Origin: Hydrogenothermus sp964516095
GTDB lineage: Bacteria; Aquificota; Aquificia; Aquificales; Hydrogenothermaceae
Length of the DNA: 37,432 nucleotides
Assembly (NCBI GenBank): GCA_964516095.1
Contig: CAZEYS010000008.1
Location: 1 to 37,432, forward strand
Direction: 5' to 3'
Each line of letters starts with the position of its first letter. Positions within the stretch are counted from its first letter, which is position 1. The position numbers and the translations under genes are program-made. The notes under the pieces are model-generated. The model was not told the origin of the DNA. It did no database searches and worked only from the letters and a program-made list of their open reading frames with translations. Shown piece by piece: positions 7,138 through 14,529 of this stretch.

Positions 7138-7899
7138 TTAATTTTCCTTTTTTGTTGCTTCCTCAAGTTTTTTACTTATTTCATCTATCCATTCGTTTCT
7201 TCTAATTATTTCATCATACGTTTCTTTATACAAAAGTTCATAGTTATGGTAGACTGTTTTCTCATTAAAATAGTCATCAAACACCTTAACAGAAGGGAAG
7301 AATCTAATTATCTCTGGTAATGAGATTATATTTATATCATGTTCAAGTAGTAGTTTTTTTATATCATTGTTTACTTCTGTATTTGTAATTAACCAGACAC
7401 TATTACATTGGTATTTTTCTTTACCTTTAACTAACTGATTAATATATGGTGTAGATATGTCGTTTATTTTTTTGTAGTCAACAAAATCTATACATATTTT
7501 CTTATTTGGAAGGTTTATTATATAGTCAATATTGTTATCTTTGTATATATAAGGTTCTGTTAAGTTGTAACCCAGTATTTCAAATATTCCAGTAAAAACC
7601 GTCTCAAATTCTGTACCTTTTAACTGCTTTAACCTTTCTATATCCTTTTTTCTCCACTGGTAAATATGAATATTATTTTTAATCTTTTTTAGATTTTCTT
7701 CCGCTTGTTTTAATTTAAACTTAAAATTTTCAGCCCTTTCCTCAAACTCTTTTTGCTCTTCTTGATACTTTTCCAAATAAGAAAGGAGCATAGGTATATA
7801 ATTTTTTTCGTATTTTTTTCTTTCTTCTATATACCGAATAAGTACATATATTAAGACAACGGCTAAAATTATTCCGCCTATTATTAAGTCTATGTTCAT
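7138..7899 (-). CDS. Membrane-anchored coiled-coil protein with Mrr-like (PD-(D/E)xK fold) domain
   Basis: This 253-aa protein has an N-terminal TM anchor (about 4-22), a charged coiled coil (about 40-92), then a domain starting GTEFETVFTGIFEILGYN (95-112). That start is typical of Mrr_cat restriction-endonuclease folds. The later CNSVWLITNTEVNNDIKKLL and ISLPEI blocks match the Mrr pattern. The acidic residues Glu97/Glu99 and Asp125 are in place, but the (E/Q)xK site reads Asp138-Phe-Val140, so the catalytic lysine is missing or shifted to Lys143. Nuclease activity is therefore uncertain. Its ATG overlaps the stop of the macrodomain gene (ATGA), so the two are translationally coupled. Confidence 0.65.
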   Translation of the reverse strand: MNIDLIIGGIILAVVLIYVLIRYIEERKKYEKNYIPMLLSYLEKYQEEQKEFEERAENFKFKLKQAEENLKKIKNNIHIYQWRKKDIERLKQLKGTEFETVFTGIFEILGYNLTEPYIYKDNNIDYIINLPNKKICIDFVDYKKINDISTPYINQLVKGKEKYQCNSVWLITNTEVNNDIKKLLLEHDINIISLPEIIRFFPSVKVFDDYFNEKTVYHNYELLYKETYDEIIRRNEWIDEISKKLEEATKKEN

Positions 7900-8450
7900 T
7901 TGAGGAGTTTAGCTAAACTGTTTTTGAATATTTCTAAATCCTGTGGTGAGAATAAAACAAATCTTATCTCTTTTAATGAATTTTCCTTTTTTATAAAGTC
8001 TAAAACAGCTTTAATAGCAGTTTCAGAGGCTTCTTTTTTAGGACATCTATATGCTCCTGCACTTATAAATGGAAATGCTATAGATTTTAAGCCTTTTTCT
8101 TTCGCAATTTTTAAACTGTTATAATAGGCATTATAAAGAAGTTTTTCTTTTTCTGTATCCCAGCTTCCACTGCAAATAGGCCCTACTGTATGAATTACAA
8201 ATTTTGCAGGTAGTTTCCCAGCAGTGGTAATTACAGCTTCTCCTGTTGGCAATCCATCTGGATACTGATTTTCCCTTATCTTTTTACATTCTTCCAAAAT
8301 AGCAGGTCCACCTTTTGCATGTATAGCACCATCTACTCCTCCACCACCCATAAGTGAGGAGTTTGCAGCATTTACTATCGCATCAACATTTTCTTCAGTT
8401 ATATCACCTTCTTTTAAAGTTAAAAATGTATTTCCTATTTTCACTTGCAT
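7896..8450 (-). CDS. Macrodomain ADP-ribose-binding protein / O-acetyl-ADP-ribose deacetylase-like
   Basis: This 184-aa single macrodomain has GDIT (15-18), NAAN (27-30), GGGGVDGAIH (35-44), PTGEAVIT (68-75) and ISAGAYRCP (129-137). This is the YmdB/MacroD-type layout whose members hydrolyse O-acetyl-ADP-ribose or mono-ADP-ribose from proteins. The catalytic-type Asn and Asp of the MacroD class are present (Asn30 region and Asp40). It starts 7 nt after nadA ends and overlaps the Mrr-like gene by 4 nt, putting ADP-ribose handling in one transcript with NAD synthesis. Confidence 0.9.
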   Translation of the reverse strand: MQVKIGNTFLTLKEGDITEENVDAIVNAANSSLMGGGGVDGAIHAKGGPAILEECKKIRENQYPDGLPTGEAVITTAGKLPAKFVIHTVGPICSGSWDTEKEKLLYNAYYNSLKIAKEKGLKSIAFPFISAGAYRCPKKEASETAIKAVLDFIKKENSLKEIRFVLFSPQDLEIFKNSLAKLLK

Positions 8451-8457
8451 AGTTTTA

Positions 8458-9390
8458 TTATACTATCTGTAGCATTCTATCTAAAGGTTTCCGTGCTTTT
8501 TCTATAATCTCTTCAGGCAGAATAATTTCATTAGTCTCATTTTCTAAAACGTCTTTAATTTTATCAAGTGTATTTTTTTTCATATCACAGCAGTGAACAG
8601 TTCCACAGTAATCTGCATTCACAGGGAAAATATAATTTTTCTCAGGATTTATCTTTTCAAGTTGATGTTTTAATCCCACTTCTGTTCCTATTATTACATT
8701 TTTTGCATCACATGTTGTTGCAAACTCTATTATTTGAGAAGTACTTCCAACAAAGTCGGCAATTTCTACTGTTTTAGTATTACACTCAGGATGTACTGCA
8801 ATTTTCGCATCTGGGTATTTTTCTTTTAGTTCTAATAGTTGGTCTGGTGTTAAATTAAAATGAGGAGGACAAAATCCTTTCCACAAAATAAACTCTTTTT
8901 CAGGAACCTGCTGGGCTATAAAACTGCCTAAAAACTGGTCAGGAACAAATATTATTTTTTCTTCTTTTAGTGCCTTTACTACTTTAACTGCATTTCGGGA
9001 TGTGACTATCACGTCAGCTAACGTTTTCACATCTGCATTGGTATTAACATAGGCAACAACAGCTGCATCTGGATGTTCTTCTTTTAATTTTTTTACACCT
9101 TCATAAGTTGCCATATCTGCCATTGGACATCCACTTTCAGGATTTGGGTGTAAAACTTTTTTTTCTGGATTTAGAATTTTTGCTGTTTCAGCCATAAATT
9201 TAACACCTGCAAATACTATTATATCTGCATCTGTTTCTTGAGCTTTTCTTGCCAGTTCCAGAGAATCTCCGATAAAATCTGCGATATCCTGAATTTCTCC
9301 TCTCTGATAATAATGTGCCAGTATTACGGCATTTTTCTTTTTCCTAAGTTCATTTATTTCATCTATTATTGTTTTCTCGGTTACTTCCAT
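8458..9390 (-). CDS. nadA: Quinolinate synthase NadA
   Basis: This 310-aa [4Fe-4S] enzyme condenses iminoaspartate with dihydroxyacetone phosphate to quinolinate, the first committed intermediate of de novo NAD synthesis. It has VILAHYYQ (22-29), GVKFMAETAK, PNPESGCPMADM (Cys88), Cys174 in KGFCPPHF, and the C-terminal CCDMKKNTL, where Cys267 or Cys268 is the third cluster ligand. The length is typical of the family. GAGGAGGT lies upstream of the ATG at optimal distance. nadB is not in the window. It heads the operon that continues with the macrodomain and Mrr-like genes. Confidence 0.95.
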   Translation of the reverse strand: MEVTEKTIIDEINELRKKKNAVILAHYYQRGEIQDIADFIGDSLELARKAQETDADIIVFAGVKFMAETAKILNPEKKVLHPNPESGCPMADMATYEGVKKLKEEHPDAAVVAYVNTNADVKTLADVIVTSRNAVKVVKALKEEKIIFVPDQFLGSFIAQQVPEKEFILWKGFCPPHFNLTPDQLLELKEKYPDAKIAVHPECNTKTVEIADFVGSTSQIIEFATTCDAKNVIIGTEVGLKHQLEKINPEKNYIFPVNADYCGTVHCCDMKKNTLDKIKDVLENETNEIILPEEIIEKARKPLDRMLQIV

Positions 9391-9448
9391 AGCTATACCT
9401 CCTCAAAATAAAACATCGTTTTATTTCTCATTTATATAAAGTAATGAT

Positions 9449-9477
9449 AATATATACAATTTATAAAACCATTGCAA
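9449..9477 (-). promoter_or_regulatory. Predicted nadA promoter
   Basis: On the minus strand TTGCAA (9472-9477) is followed by a 17-nt spacer and TATATT (9449-9454), a good housekeeping sigma-factor match 59 nt upstream of the nadA start. It lies back to back with the perR promoter, so one bound regulator could affect both. Confidence 0.5.
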
Positions 9478-9478
9478 T

Positions 9479-9506
9479 TTGAATTGTTATCACAAATGGA
9501 TATAAT
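9479..9506 (+). promoter_or_regulatory. Predicted perR promoter
   Basis: TTGAAT (9479-9484), a 16-nt spacer and TATAAT (9501-9506) lie 38 nt upstream of the perR ATG. The -35 element is two bases from that of the divergent nadA promoter. Confidence 0.5.
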
Positions 9507-9514
9507 TATTAGTT
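9500..9514. promoter_or_regulatory. PerR-box-like operator over the perR -10 element
   Basis: The 15-mer ATATAATTATTAGTT matches the PerR box consensus TTATAATTATTATAA at 11 of 15 positions. It covers the perR -10 element, which would give negative autoregulation. In so AT-rich a genome the match could be chance. Confidence 0.35.
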
Positions 9515-9544
9515 AGCAAAAACTATACTACTTGAGGTAGGAAG

Positions 9545-9943
9545 ATGGAGAAGTTAAAAAGAAGAAATACTAAACAGAGAAATATTATATATGAAATTCT
9601 ATCATCAACAGATTCTCATCCAACTGCAGACTGGATATATGAAAGGGCACGTAAGGTTATTCCTAATATCAGTTTAGGGACAGTTTACCGAAATCTTAAT
9701 ATTCTAAAGGAAGAGGGTAAAATTATAGAAATTACAGATTCAAAACAAAGTAGATTTGATGCCAGGACAACACCTCATTATCACTTTAAATGCAAAATAT
9801 GTGAAAATATCTACGACATAGAAATAGAAGATGTTTTTGACTTTAAAAATATAAAATTAACAAAAAAAGGTTTTGAAATACACGAAGCATCTGTTATACT
9901 ATCTGGCATATGTCCAGCCTGTAAAAATTCAGGAAATAATTAA
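9545..9943 (+). CDS. perR: PerR-type Fur-family metalloregulator
   Basis: This 132-aa protein has a winged-helix DNA-binding domain (about 5-65, with SLGTVYRNLNIL as recognition helix) and a dimerisation domain. The regulatory site residues match PerR: His25, Asp72 (SRFD, where Fur has Glu), His78, His80 and Asp91. Two CxxC pairs (83/86 and 123/126) form the structural zinc site. PerR senses peroxide by metal-catalysed oxidation of the site histidines. It is immediately followed, with no gap, by a molybdopterin oxidoreductase gene. Confidence 0.82.
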   Translation: MEKLKRRNTKQRNIIYEILSSTDSHPTADWIYERARKVIPNISLGTVYRNLNILKEEGKIIEITDSKQSRFDARTTPHYHFKCKICENIYDIEIEDVFDFKNIKLTKKGFEIHEASVILSGICPACKNSGNN

Positions 9944-10534
9944 ATGAGAAGAATTATAAGTCCTATAAACTTTAGAGAAGATAGACTACCTCCAGGGCAA
10001 CACTGGGTAGACAAGTTAATAGTATTAGATATAGCAGGACCTCCGCCTGTAGACCTTAATAAATACAGATTTCAGATTTTTGGAGAAGTAGAAGAGCCTG
10101 TAAGCTTAACCTGGGACGATATATTGGAACTGGAACCAGTTGAACTGGTAGCAGATTTTCATTGTGTTACAAGATGGAGTGCTAAGGATGTAGTCTGGCA
10201 AGGATTTCATGTTGAGGAGCTAAAAAAACTTGTCAAGATAAACTCAGATGTTAAGTCTGTTATGATACATTCGTTAGATGGATACACTACCAATATTCCG
10301 ATTGATTATTTCTTCGATGAAGATGTTATTTTTGCCTACAAACTATTTGGAAAACCATTGCCTGCAGACCATGGATTTCCATTGAGGCTTATTGTTCCTA
10401 AACTGTATGCGTGGAAAAGTGCAAAATTTGTAACAGGAGTAGAGTTTAAGAAAGAAGATGTTCCCGGATTCTGGGAACAGAGAGGCTACCACATGAGAGG
10501 AGAACCATGGAAAGAAGAAAGATACTCTTTATAA
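9944..10534 (+). CDS. Sulfite-oxidase/MsrP-fold molybdopterin oxidoreductase, no signal peptide
   Basis: This 196-aa protein is a single sulfite-oxidase-type molybdopterin domain. FRFQIFGEVEEP-like strands lead to DFHCVTRWSAKD with the Mo-ligand Cys74. W85 of VVWQGFHVEEL and the C-terminal KLYAWKSAKFVTGVEF block are typical of YedY/MsrP relatives. MsrP repairs oxidised methionine in the periplasm and is Tat-exported. This protein starts MRRIISPINF and shows no twin-arginine signal with a hydrophobic core, so it is probably cytosolic. It follows the perR stop directly, which suggests a role in oxidative stress, but the substrate is unknown. Confidence 0.85.
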   Translation: MRRIISPINFREDRLPPGQHWVDKLIVLDIAGPPPVDLNKYRFQIFGEVEEPVSLTWDDILELEPVELVADFHCVTRWSAKDVVWQGFHVEELKKLVKINSDVKSVMIHSLDGYTTNIPIDYFFDEDVIFAYKLFGKPLPADHGFPLRLIVPKLYAWKSAKFVTGVEFKKEDVPGFWEQRGYHMRGEPWKEERYSL

Positions 10535-10938
10535 TAATCTCTTTTTTTGCTTTCATTCAGATTTCAGTGTCACAGGAAAATAAATGTGAGAAGTATTTCC
10601 TTTCTTCTTATCCTGATATTGTGAAAGCCATACTGGATAATAAAGATAGTCTAAATCTTTCTATATCCCAAAACGAAACTATTGAAAATGCTATAAGCAA
10701 CTATGAACCTATGATTAATGAGAGAAAAAAGAAAATTGATGAACTGGAAAAAAAATTAAACGACCTCATACTAAATGGAGGAGATTCATCTGAAATAAAA
10801 TCTATTATAATAAAACTTGCCCAACTAAAGGCAGAAAATACAGTATTAAAAATAAAAGAAATAAGAGAAATACAAAACAGTCTGACAAAATCCCAATACG
10901 AAAAACTTCTAAACTACATAAAAGCTAAACAGATTTAA
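10507..10938 (+). CDS. Exported helical protein with LTxxQ-like repeats (Spy/CpxP-like)
   Basis: This 143-aa protein has an N-terminal signal peptide (basic MERRK, hydrophobic 6-20, cleavage likely near SVSQ) and a mature part that is almost all charged helix. LSISQ (51-55) and LTKSQ (126-130) frame the helices in the manner of the LTxxQ motifs of Spy, CpxP and ZraP periplasmic chaperones or metal sensors. The resemblance is motif-level only. The ATG lies 28 nt inside the molybdoenzyme gene with AGGAG 4 nt upstream, so the two are coupled. Its stop shares a TTAA with the convergent dnaJ. Confidence 0.6.
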   Translation: MERRKILFIIISFFAFIQISVSQENKCEKYFLSSYPDIVKAILDNKDSLNLSISQNETIENAISNYEPMINERKKKIDELEKKLNDLILNGGDSSEIKSIIIKLAQLKAENTVLKIKEIREIQNSLTKSQYEKLLNYIKAKQI

Positions 10939-11831
10939 ACATAGTGTACCTGCAAATATATATTCCCTCTTTTATTTTCTTTTCCTTTGAAACCTTCCCC
11001 TGAAATTTTAAGAACTTGGTTTTCACAGTTTGGAGGTATCTTAACTTTTAATATTTCCCCTTTCAGATTTTTTATCTTAACTGTGTTTTCTTGGTATTTT
11101 TTCTCCTTTGATATATATATATTTGCATGCAAATCTAAACCTTTTTTCTTGTAAAAAGGATGTTGTTTTAACCTAAAGGTTATATACAAATTTCCATTTT
11201 TTCCGTTGTTTTTTCCTGCGTTACCCTCCCCCTCAAAAACTAAAGTAAATTTTTCATAGCTAAAAGGTGGAACATCAATTGTTTTCCTGACTTTTTCCTT
11301 TTTTAGCCCTTTCCCTTTACATTCATAGCAGGGATTATAAACAATAAAACCTTTTCCTTTACAGTATGGACAAGGAATTTCTATTAGGGGAGTTTTTATA
11401 CTTTCTTTACCGTTACATTTTGGACATCTCTTCAGTATACTATTTTCTCCTATTCCTGTTCCGTTACAGGCTGTGCATATACTATCTCTAAAAAAATCTA
11501 CCGTGTATTTAAAGCCGTTAAATGCCTCTTCAAAGGTCACATACTCTTTTATTACTATATTGGAGCCGTTTATAGGATTTTCTTTTTTTACTATTTTTTT
11601 TATGAGATTTTCTAACTTACTTTTAATACCAATAGACTGCAAAGATTTATCATATATTTTTCTTTTTTCAGGATTTATCAAAGTTTCATAAGCCTTTGTT
11701 ATTTCTTTAAAATTCTCAGAGCCTTCAGGGTTTATATCTGGATGGTACTTTTTAGCCTTTTCCCTGAAGGCTTTTTTTATTTCTTCTGGAGTTGCGTTTT
11801 TACCAATACCTAAAAGTTTATAATAGTCCAT
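10935..11831 (-). CDS. dnaJ: DnaJ (Hsp40), short form without G/F region
   Basis: This 298-aa protein is a J-domain co-chaperone. The J domain (about 1-68) has the HPD that stimulates DnaK. A zinc region follows with four CxxC repeats (CTACNGTG, CPKCNGKE, CPYCKGKG, CYECKGKG), then C-terminal substrate-binding domains. Compared with type I DnaJ (about 375 aa), the Gly/Phe-rich linker is replaced by a Lys/Ile-rich stretch (about 70-95), and the end after GNIYLQVHYV lacks the usual dimerisation tail. It lies 1 nt after grpE and forms an operon with it. dnaK is about 22 kb away. Confidence 0.9.
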   Translation of the reverse strand: MDYYKLLGIGKNATPEEIKKAFREKAKKYHPDINPEGSENFKEITKAYETLINPEKRKIYDKSLQSIGIKSKLENLIKKIVKKENPINGSNIVIKEYVTFEEAFNGFKYTVDFFRDSICTACNGTGIGENSILKRCPKCNGKESIKTPLIEIPCPYCKGKGFIVYNPCYECKGKGLKKEKVRKTIDVPPFSYEKFTLVFEGEGNAGKNNGKNGNLYITFRLKQHPFYKKKGLDLHANIYISKEKKYQENTVKIKNLKGEILKVKIPPNCENQVLKISGEGFKGKENKRGNIYLQVHYV

Positions 11832-11832
11832 T

Positions 11833-12444
11833 TTATGTTATTTCTTCTTTTTCCTCTGGTGGAAGTGCAACAACAACTTTTGCAGGTCTTAACACTTTTT
11901 CTTTATACTTATAACCTTTTTGTAGAACTTTGACTATTTCATTTGGCTTATGTTCGTTGGATACATATGTATCTACAGCTTCATGTTCAGCAGGATTAAA
12001 TTCCCCTTCTGTTATTATTTCCTGTATTCCAAACTTCTCTAATGTACTGACAAGTTGGTAATGTATCATTTGAACACCCTTTGCCAGTGCAGAAATATCT
12101 TCAGAAACTTTTGCACTTTCTATTGCTTTTTCAAAATTATCTATGATAGTCAATATCTCTTTTGCAAACTTGGCTATGCCTTCTTCTATCGCACCTTCTT
12201 TTTCTTTCATAGCTCTAACTCTAAATCTTTCAAAATCTTGCTGTAAGGATTGATAAAGGGCACTTATTTTTTTTGCCTGTTCTTCTGTTTTCTTTAATTT
12301 CTCTTCAAGTTGAGAAACTTTCTCTTCTAACTGTTTAACATACTCTTCATCAATAGTTTTTTCTTCTTTTTCTTTTTTTTCTTCTTCAGTTTTATTTGGT
12401 TGTTCTTGTTCTTCTGTTTTTTTATTTTCTTGGTTGTTTTCCAT
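11833..12444 (-). CDS. grpE: GrpE nucleotide-exchange factor for DnaK
   Basis: This 203-aa protein has a highly charged Glu/Lys N-terminus (1-35), a long coiled coil (about 36-100) and the GrpE core: ESAKVSEDISALAKGVQMIH, the GEFNPAEHEAV motif, and the C-terminal VLRPAKVVVALPP beta domain. GrpE releases ADP from DnaK. AAGGAGAT lies upstream of the ATG. It precedes dnaJ by one base. Confidence 0.95.
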   Translation of the reverse strand: MENNQENKKTEEQEQPNKTEEEKKEKEEKTIDEEYVKQLEEKVSQLEEKLKKTEEQAKKISALYQSLQQDFERFRVRAMKEKEGAIEEGIAKFAKEILTIIDNFEKAIESAKVSEDISALAKGVQMIHYQLVSTLEKFGIQEIITEGEFNPAEHEAVDTYVSNEHKPNEIVKVLQKGYKYKEKVLRPAKVVVALPPEEKEEIT

Positions 12445-12480
12445 TTTGATTTATCTCCTTAGTTTTTATTTTATTTTAAA

Positions 12481-12509
12481 AATATATGAAAAGTACACTT
12501 TTTTTTCAA
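12481..12509 (-). promoter_or_regulatory. Predicted grpE-dnaJ promoter
   Basis: On the minus strand TTGAAA (12504-12509), a 17-nt spacer and TATATT (12481-12486) lie in the 69-nt gap between the NYN gene and grpE. It would let the chaperone pair be transcribed separately from the upstream gene. No CIRCE inverted repeat is present. Confidence 0.5.
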
Positions 12510-12513
12510 TTTC

Positions 12514-13038
12514 CTACAGAAAAATTGACTCTCCAAATTGGGTTAAGTCTATAAATTCATCACAGGTTTCTATCAGTTCTTTAGCAGAAGTCTCTTTAAA
12601 TCCTGCCACTTCAACTTTTACTCCTTTTGTATGTAAATACTTAATTAAATCTGTAAAATCTCCATCTCCTGTTCCTAAAACTGCAACATCAATTTTGTCG
12701 GACATAGAAATAGCATCCATAGCTATCCCCATATCCCAATCAGCTTTTATGGTGGTAATTAAATTTCCTTCTTCGTCCAGGCGTTTAAATATTTTTGCCT
12801 CCTTTTCTTTTACCTCATAACCAATGTGTCTTAGTGTTGAGATAAAACCTTTTTGGTCTATTCCCTGGAGTTTTATTACATATGCTATCGCCCTTATTAA
12901 GATCCTATTATTTATAACTATATGTAGTATGCTTTCAAAATTTATTTTTCTATTAAATGTATCTCTGGCAGAGTAATACAGATTTTGAATATCTAAGAAT
13001 ACGGCTATTCTCTGGTTTTTATATAAACTTTTATTCAT
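12514..13038 (-). CDS. NYN-domain (LabA/DUF88) putative RNase
   Basis: This 174-aa protein is a single NYN (PIN-like) domain. The metal-binding acidic residues are Asp16 in VFLDIQNLYY, Asp100/Asp102 in KADWDMGIAMDAI, and Asp125/Asp127 in LGTGDGDFTDLI. The KGVKVEVAGF block near 138-147 is also typical. NYN proteins are metal-dependent RNases, many with unknown targets. It is divergent from rng, another RNase. An AGGG lies about 8 nt upstream of the ATG. Confidence 0.88.
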   Translation of the reverse strand: MNKSLYKNQRIAVFLDIQNLYYSARDTFNRKINFESILHIVINNRILIRAIAYVIKLQGIDQKGFISTLRHIGYEVKEKEAKIFKRLDEEGNLITTIKADWDMGIAMDAISMSDKIDVAVLGTGDGDFTDLIKYLHTKGVKVEVAGFKETSAKELIETCDEFIDLTQFGESIFL

Positions 13039-13079
13039 CTAATTACCCTTGATAACAAAAGTTATAATTTTGTAATTAT

Positions 13080-13088
13080 TGTTATAAT
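13080..13088 (+). promoter_or_regulatory. Extended -10 element upstream of rng
   Basis: TGTTATAAT is an extended -10 (TGn-TATAAT) ending 46 nt before the rng start. No convincing -35 element is placed at 17 nt. Confidence 0.45.
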
Positions 13089-13134
13089 AGTTTAACATTT
13101 ATAAAATCCTAAATTTACAAAAAAATATTTTATT

Positions 13135-14529
13135 ATGGTAGAGGATAGAGAGCTAATAGTAATTACTTCAACGAAGTTGAATTTTTATCTAATAAGAGAA
13201 AATAATGAAACTGTAGAACTAAAGATTGAAAATAAAGACGATATTCAAAATACAGGAAACATATACAAAGGCAAAGTAGTAAGACTACTGCCTTCTACAA
13301 ATGCTGTTTTTGTGGATATTGGAGATGATAGAGAAGCTTTTTTGCCAATCAAAGATGCTAATGAATATAAATTAGGACAACCTTTACTTGTACAGGTAAA
13401 AAGATCTGCCATTGGAACAAAAGGAGCTAAACTATCCGAAAAAATAGCACTGGCAGGTAAATATCTGGTTTTAACTCCAACGGTAAATAGTATAAATATA
13501 TCCTCCAAATATAAAACTCAAGACGAAAAAATAGCTTTGAAAGAAAGAATACAAAATATATTAGAAGATTACAACGAAAATAAGTATGGGTATATAATAA
13601 GAACCCTCGCATGTGAAGCAACAGATGAACAGATTATAGAAGATTTTCTTATTTTAAAAAGTATGTGGGAGAAAATAGTTGAAAATTTCAAAAAGAAAAA
13701 ATCTCCATCTTTACTTTATTCTGAAGACTACAGACTTTACAGTATTTTGAAGGATTATGCAGGAAATTTTAAAAAGATTATAGTAGACAGCTATGATTTC
13801 TTTAAAATTGCCCAGTCTTATATAAAGAACTTTTTTCCACGAAAAAATATAAAACTTGAATTGTTTAAAGGAAAAGATCCTTATACTCATTTTAATTTAC
13901 CAAAATTAATTTCTAAAATACTAAATCCATACGTCTGGCTTAAAAGCGGTGGTTATTTAGTTATAGAAGAAACAGAAGCCTTGGTTGTTATAGATGTTAA
14001 TAGCGGTAGCAGTTGTAAGGGTAAAGATATTTCTGAAACAGCATTTAATATTAATGCAGAAAGTTGCATAGAAATAGCAAAACATATACGACTAAGGGAT
14101 CTTGGAGGAATTATAGTCGTCGATTTCATAGATATGAATGATAAGGAAAAGGAAAAGAAACTAATAAAAATGTTAGAAGATGAGTTTCAAAAGGACAAAA
14201 GACCTGTAAAAATAAAGGGTTTTACAAACCTTGGATTATTAGAACTTACACGGAAAAAAGTAGAAAACAGTTTAATAAAACAGTTATCTCAAAACTGCTT
14301 TTTATGTAATGGAAAAGGATATGTCAAAGGCATTCATTTGGTAATCTTTGAAATTGAGAAAAAGCTACAGGCAATGAAGCCATTTGCAGAAGTTCAAATA
14401 AGAATAAATCCATTAATAGAACCAAAGTTAAAGGAAACTTTAAAGGTTTTAGAGCTTGATAAAAGTGTTAAAATTATTAAAGATAAAAACCTTTCTATTG
14501 AAAGATTTATTTTAGAGAGAGTAGCATGA
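13135..14529 (+). CDS. rng: Ribonuclease G/E family endoribonuclease
   Basis: This 464-aa protein is close in length to RNase G and lacks the RNase E degradosome tail. An S1 domain covers about 38-115 (GNIYKGKVVRLLPSTNAVFVDIG), and the 5'-sensor residues Arg156-Thr157 follow. The catalytic metal-binding aspartates are Asp287 (VVIDVNSGSS) and Asp330 (IIVVDFIDM). The Zn-link is CFLC (388/391). It matures rRNA and decays mRNA from 5'-monophosphorylated ends. Its stop overlaps the bamD start (ATGA). Confidence 0.93.
   Translation: MVEDRELIVITSTKLNFYLIRENNETVELKIENKDDIQNTGNIYKGKVVRLLPSTNAVFVDIGDDREAFLPIKDANEYKLGQPLLVQVKRSAIGTKGAKLSEKIALAGKYLVLTPTVNSINISSKYKTQDEKIALKERIQNILEDYNENKYGYIIRTLACEATDEQIIEDFLILKSMWEKIVENFKKKKSPSLLYSEDYRLYSILKDYAGNFKKIIVDSYDFFKIAQSYIKNFFPRKNIKLELFKGKDPYTHFNLPKLISKILNPYVWLKSGGYLVIEETEALVVIDVNSGSSCKGKDISETAFNINAESCIEIAKHIRLRDLGGIIVVDFIDMNDKEKEKKLIKMLEDEFQKDKRPVKIKGFTNLGLLELTRKKVENSLIKQLSQNCFLCNGKGYVKGIHLVIFEIEKKLQAMKPFAEVQIRINPLIEPKLKETLKVLELDKSVKIIKDKNLSIERFILERVA

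Noticed and set aside
12434..12820. 128-codon plus-strand ORF opposite the NYN gene
   Set aside because: It is antisense to a clear NYN-domain gene, with low-complexity Ser-rich translation and no RBS.
13245..13508. Minus-strand ORF inside rng
   Set aside because: It is antisense to the S1 domain coding region and has no RBS or recognisable protein features.
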